Assembly: GCA_017625675.1 (NCBI GenBank)
Contig: JAGAKK010000018.1
Coordinates: 1-33,470, forward strand
Length of the DNA: 33,470 bases
Source of the DNA: Clostridia bacterium
GTDB lineage: Bacteria; Bacillota; Clostridia; UBA1212
Direction of reading: 5' to 3'
Shown here: positions 32,030 through 33,470 of the stretch, in pieces
Numbering within the stretch: the stretch's first letter is position 1
Layout of the letters: each line of letters begins with the position of its first letter
The notes under the pieces: model-generated
The model's database searches: none
What the model was told of the DNA's origin: nothing
What the model saw: only the letters and a program-made list of their open reading frames with translations
Made by a program: the position numbers and the translations under genes

Positions 32030-33240
32030 ATGAATAGAATATTTAAGAATATTGCCATAAAAGGAGTTGCGGTTGCGGAAAAGATACGAAAAAGAAGGAA
32101 GAAGCCACAGAAAAGCCTGCCGCTACGGACAGCGCCGGAGAGTCCTCCATTGAAAAAAGTTATTTTGAATACGACCTCAGCTATATGTCCCTTGGACAGT
32201 ATAAAGGTATAAAAATCACGAAAGACCTTACCGTCAGCGACAACGAAATTGCCCAAGCCTATTATGACGATTTAAAGAGCATTTCAAGCTTTAATACTAA
32301 GCACGAGAGCGGCAAAACCGTTTAGGCGGATATTTATAAAAAGCTTACTGCAATGTACGAAAAAAGCCGCGCAATAAAGAAAAACGACCTTATTTACTTT
32401 GACTATGCAGGATACCTTGGAGACGAAGCCTTTGAAGGCGGAACGGCAAAGAATCAGGAGCTCCTTATCGGCAGCGGAAACTTTATTCCCGGCTTTGAGG
32501 ATGCGGTTATCGGCCATACTCCCGGAAATGAGTTCAGCATTGACGTGACCTTCCCCAAGGATTACCACGCAGCAGACCTTGCCGGCAAGGCGGTAGTTTT
32601 CAAAATTACGGTCCACCATATTTACCCTGAAATTTCAGAGGAGTCCGTCGCCCTTCTTGGAGAGGCATACAAGCTGAAATTTGAGAAAGAGGCGGCGCAA
32701 AGCAGTGAGGAAAAGGTTTATAAACCCAGCTTCACAGATAAGAGCAGCTACGAAAAATACGTTGTTTCCGTGCTTAAAGCAAAAAAAGAGCAGTCCTTCA
32801 ATGAGTCAAAAAGAAATCTTGTGCTCAACGCCATTGTGGAGAATACGAAGTTTACAAGTTATCCTCAGGATATAATTGACGATTACGATGAGATTGTTGA
32901 AAAGCAAGCCGAGCAGTACGGAATTGAAAAAGACGTTTTCCTCTCTTATTTTTACGGAATCGGCACCGAAGAACAGTACACCGAGTTTTTGCAGAAGCAA
33001 GTCAGCTCTGAGTGTGTCATTATCGGCATCATCCAGACTGAAAAATTTACAGTTACAGAGGATGAGATTACAAAATCAGCAGAGGAAATCGCAAAGCAAT
33101 ACGGCTTTACTACTGTGGAAGAACTTTATAAGCAGGTTCCTAAGGTCTCTGTAGAAAATAACCTCTTGTCAAACAAGGCGCTGGATTTTATCACTGAAAA
33201 TGCGGTAATTACAACTATTGACGAAACCAGTAAAAGCTGA
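32030..33240 (+). pseudogene. trigger-factor/FKBP-like lipoprotein foldase, broken
   Basis: The intact ancestor would be an exported peptidyl-prolyl isomerase/chaperone: N-terminal lipoprotein signal, an acidic linker (EEATEKPAATDSAG), an FKBP domain (AIKKNDLIYFDYAG, PGFEDAVIGHTPGNEF) and a trigger-factor C-terminal domain. Two lesions are visible. First, the ATG frame gives MNRIFKNIAIKGVAVAEK, but the continuing frame begins GGT TGC GGA AAA GAT (GCGKD) at 32071, as if the signal peptide core and lipobox region had been deleted between short GGTTGC repeats, causing a frameshift. Second, an amber TAG at 32323-32325 interrupts ESGKTV|ADIYKK. The open part from 32353 to 33240 encodes 295 residues without a ribosome site. 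It follows spoVT, as foldase genes do near mfd in several Clostridia. Confidence 0.8.
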
Positions 33241-33265
33241 TTTTTGTTAAGACAGGAGTTAAACT

Positions 33266-33470
33266 ATGGACTTCAGACCTCTTACCATAAATGATGCAGA
33301 GGCGATAAGGCCGTTTTTTCAGAATCTACGTTCACGCACCTGCGACCTTACGCTGGGGTGTATGCTTATGTGGAGCGACTTTTATCGTCAGGAGTATGCT
33401 ATTTCTGAGGATATACTTTTCGTTGCATATTATGATGAAAACGGCGAGAAATACTATGCCTTGCCCATTG
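33266..33470 (+). CDS. DUF2156-like protein, N-terminal part (runs off the window)
   Basis: The first 68 codons begin MDFRPLTINDAEAIRPFFQN and continue with CDLTLGCMLMWSDFYRQEYA and ILFVAYYDENGEKYYALPI, the pattern of the GNAT-like DUF2156 proteins related to the C-terminal domain of lysylphosphatidylglycerol synthases. CAGGAG lies eight bases before the ATG. It begins 25 bp after the broken foldase gene. The reading frame is open to the last base. The substrate cannot be stated. Confidence 0.75.
   Translation, partial: MDFRPLTINDAEAIRPFFQNLRSRTCDLTLGCMLMWSDFYRQEYAISEDILFVAYYDENGEKYYALPI

Noticed and set aside
32353..33240. The 295-codon open frame as an intact gene
   Set aside because: It has no ribosome site, starts in mid-linker, and its upstream coding sequence continues in the same frame beyond a TAG.

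Overview
The window looks like chromosomal DNA of a Gram-positive, spore-forming, fermentative anaerobe of the class Clostridia, perhaps a Ruminococcaceae/Oscillospirales relative. The clues are AdhE with a linked Rex repressor, a D-lactate dehydrogenase, the sporulation regulator SpoVT, a YabE-type G5/3D cell-wall protein, AGGAGG ribosome sites, many sigma-A promoters with 17-18 bp spacers, and the absence of outer-membrane genes. No rRNA, tRNA, CRISPR array or intact transposase was recognised.

Layout. 1-4586: tail of a band-7/SPFH gene joined to a 3'-truncated adhE, then rex (rex-adhE operon) and a LysR regulator, all on the minus strand. 4640-7966: SWIM/SNF2 helicase. 8180-9169: ldhA on plus. 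9255-12370: rsmA, yabE-like and tatD on minus, in the Bacillus order but without rnmV. 12437-17339: a glycan/envelope-like group (GT2-GtrA glycosyltransferase, flippase, fold-type-II PLP enzyme, DegT aminotransferase). 17546-18376: secreted membrane-anchored protein of unknown role. 18498-22612: pth-mfd operon behind a consensus promoter. 23042-25492: small acidic protein, MATE transporter, voltage-gated-type K+ channel. 25546-28251: Cys-rich small protein, an HTH-ADP-ribosylglycohydrolase fusion and a lipoprotein. 28502-30990: an AT-rich block with a promoter, a rod-like structured RNA ending in a UUCG-capped terminator, and a single-chain restriction-modification enzyme. 31024-33470: decayed duplicate of the spoVT 5' region, spoVT, a repeat cluster, a broken trigger-factor-like lipoprotein gene and the start of a DUF2156 gene.

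How it works together. adhE and ldhA re-oxidise NADH, and Rex, encoded 22 bp upstream of adhE, is the expected NADH sensor. pth, mfd, spoVT, tatD, yabE and rsmA are all part of one conserved Firmicutes neighbourhood that appears here in rearranged form. Intergenic gaps carry a dispersed family of short hairpin repeats (A/GGGGGCAGGTCAC core with compensating stems), clustered at 22.8 and 31.8 kb.

The strongest candidate for something new is the 28.5-28.75 kb structured RNA/attenuator in front of the restriction-modification gene. The next most interesting items are the covarying hairpin repeats, the duplicated spoVT control region, the adhE/band-7 junction and the signal-peptide excision scar in the trigger-factor-like pseudogene.
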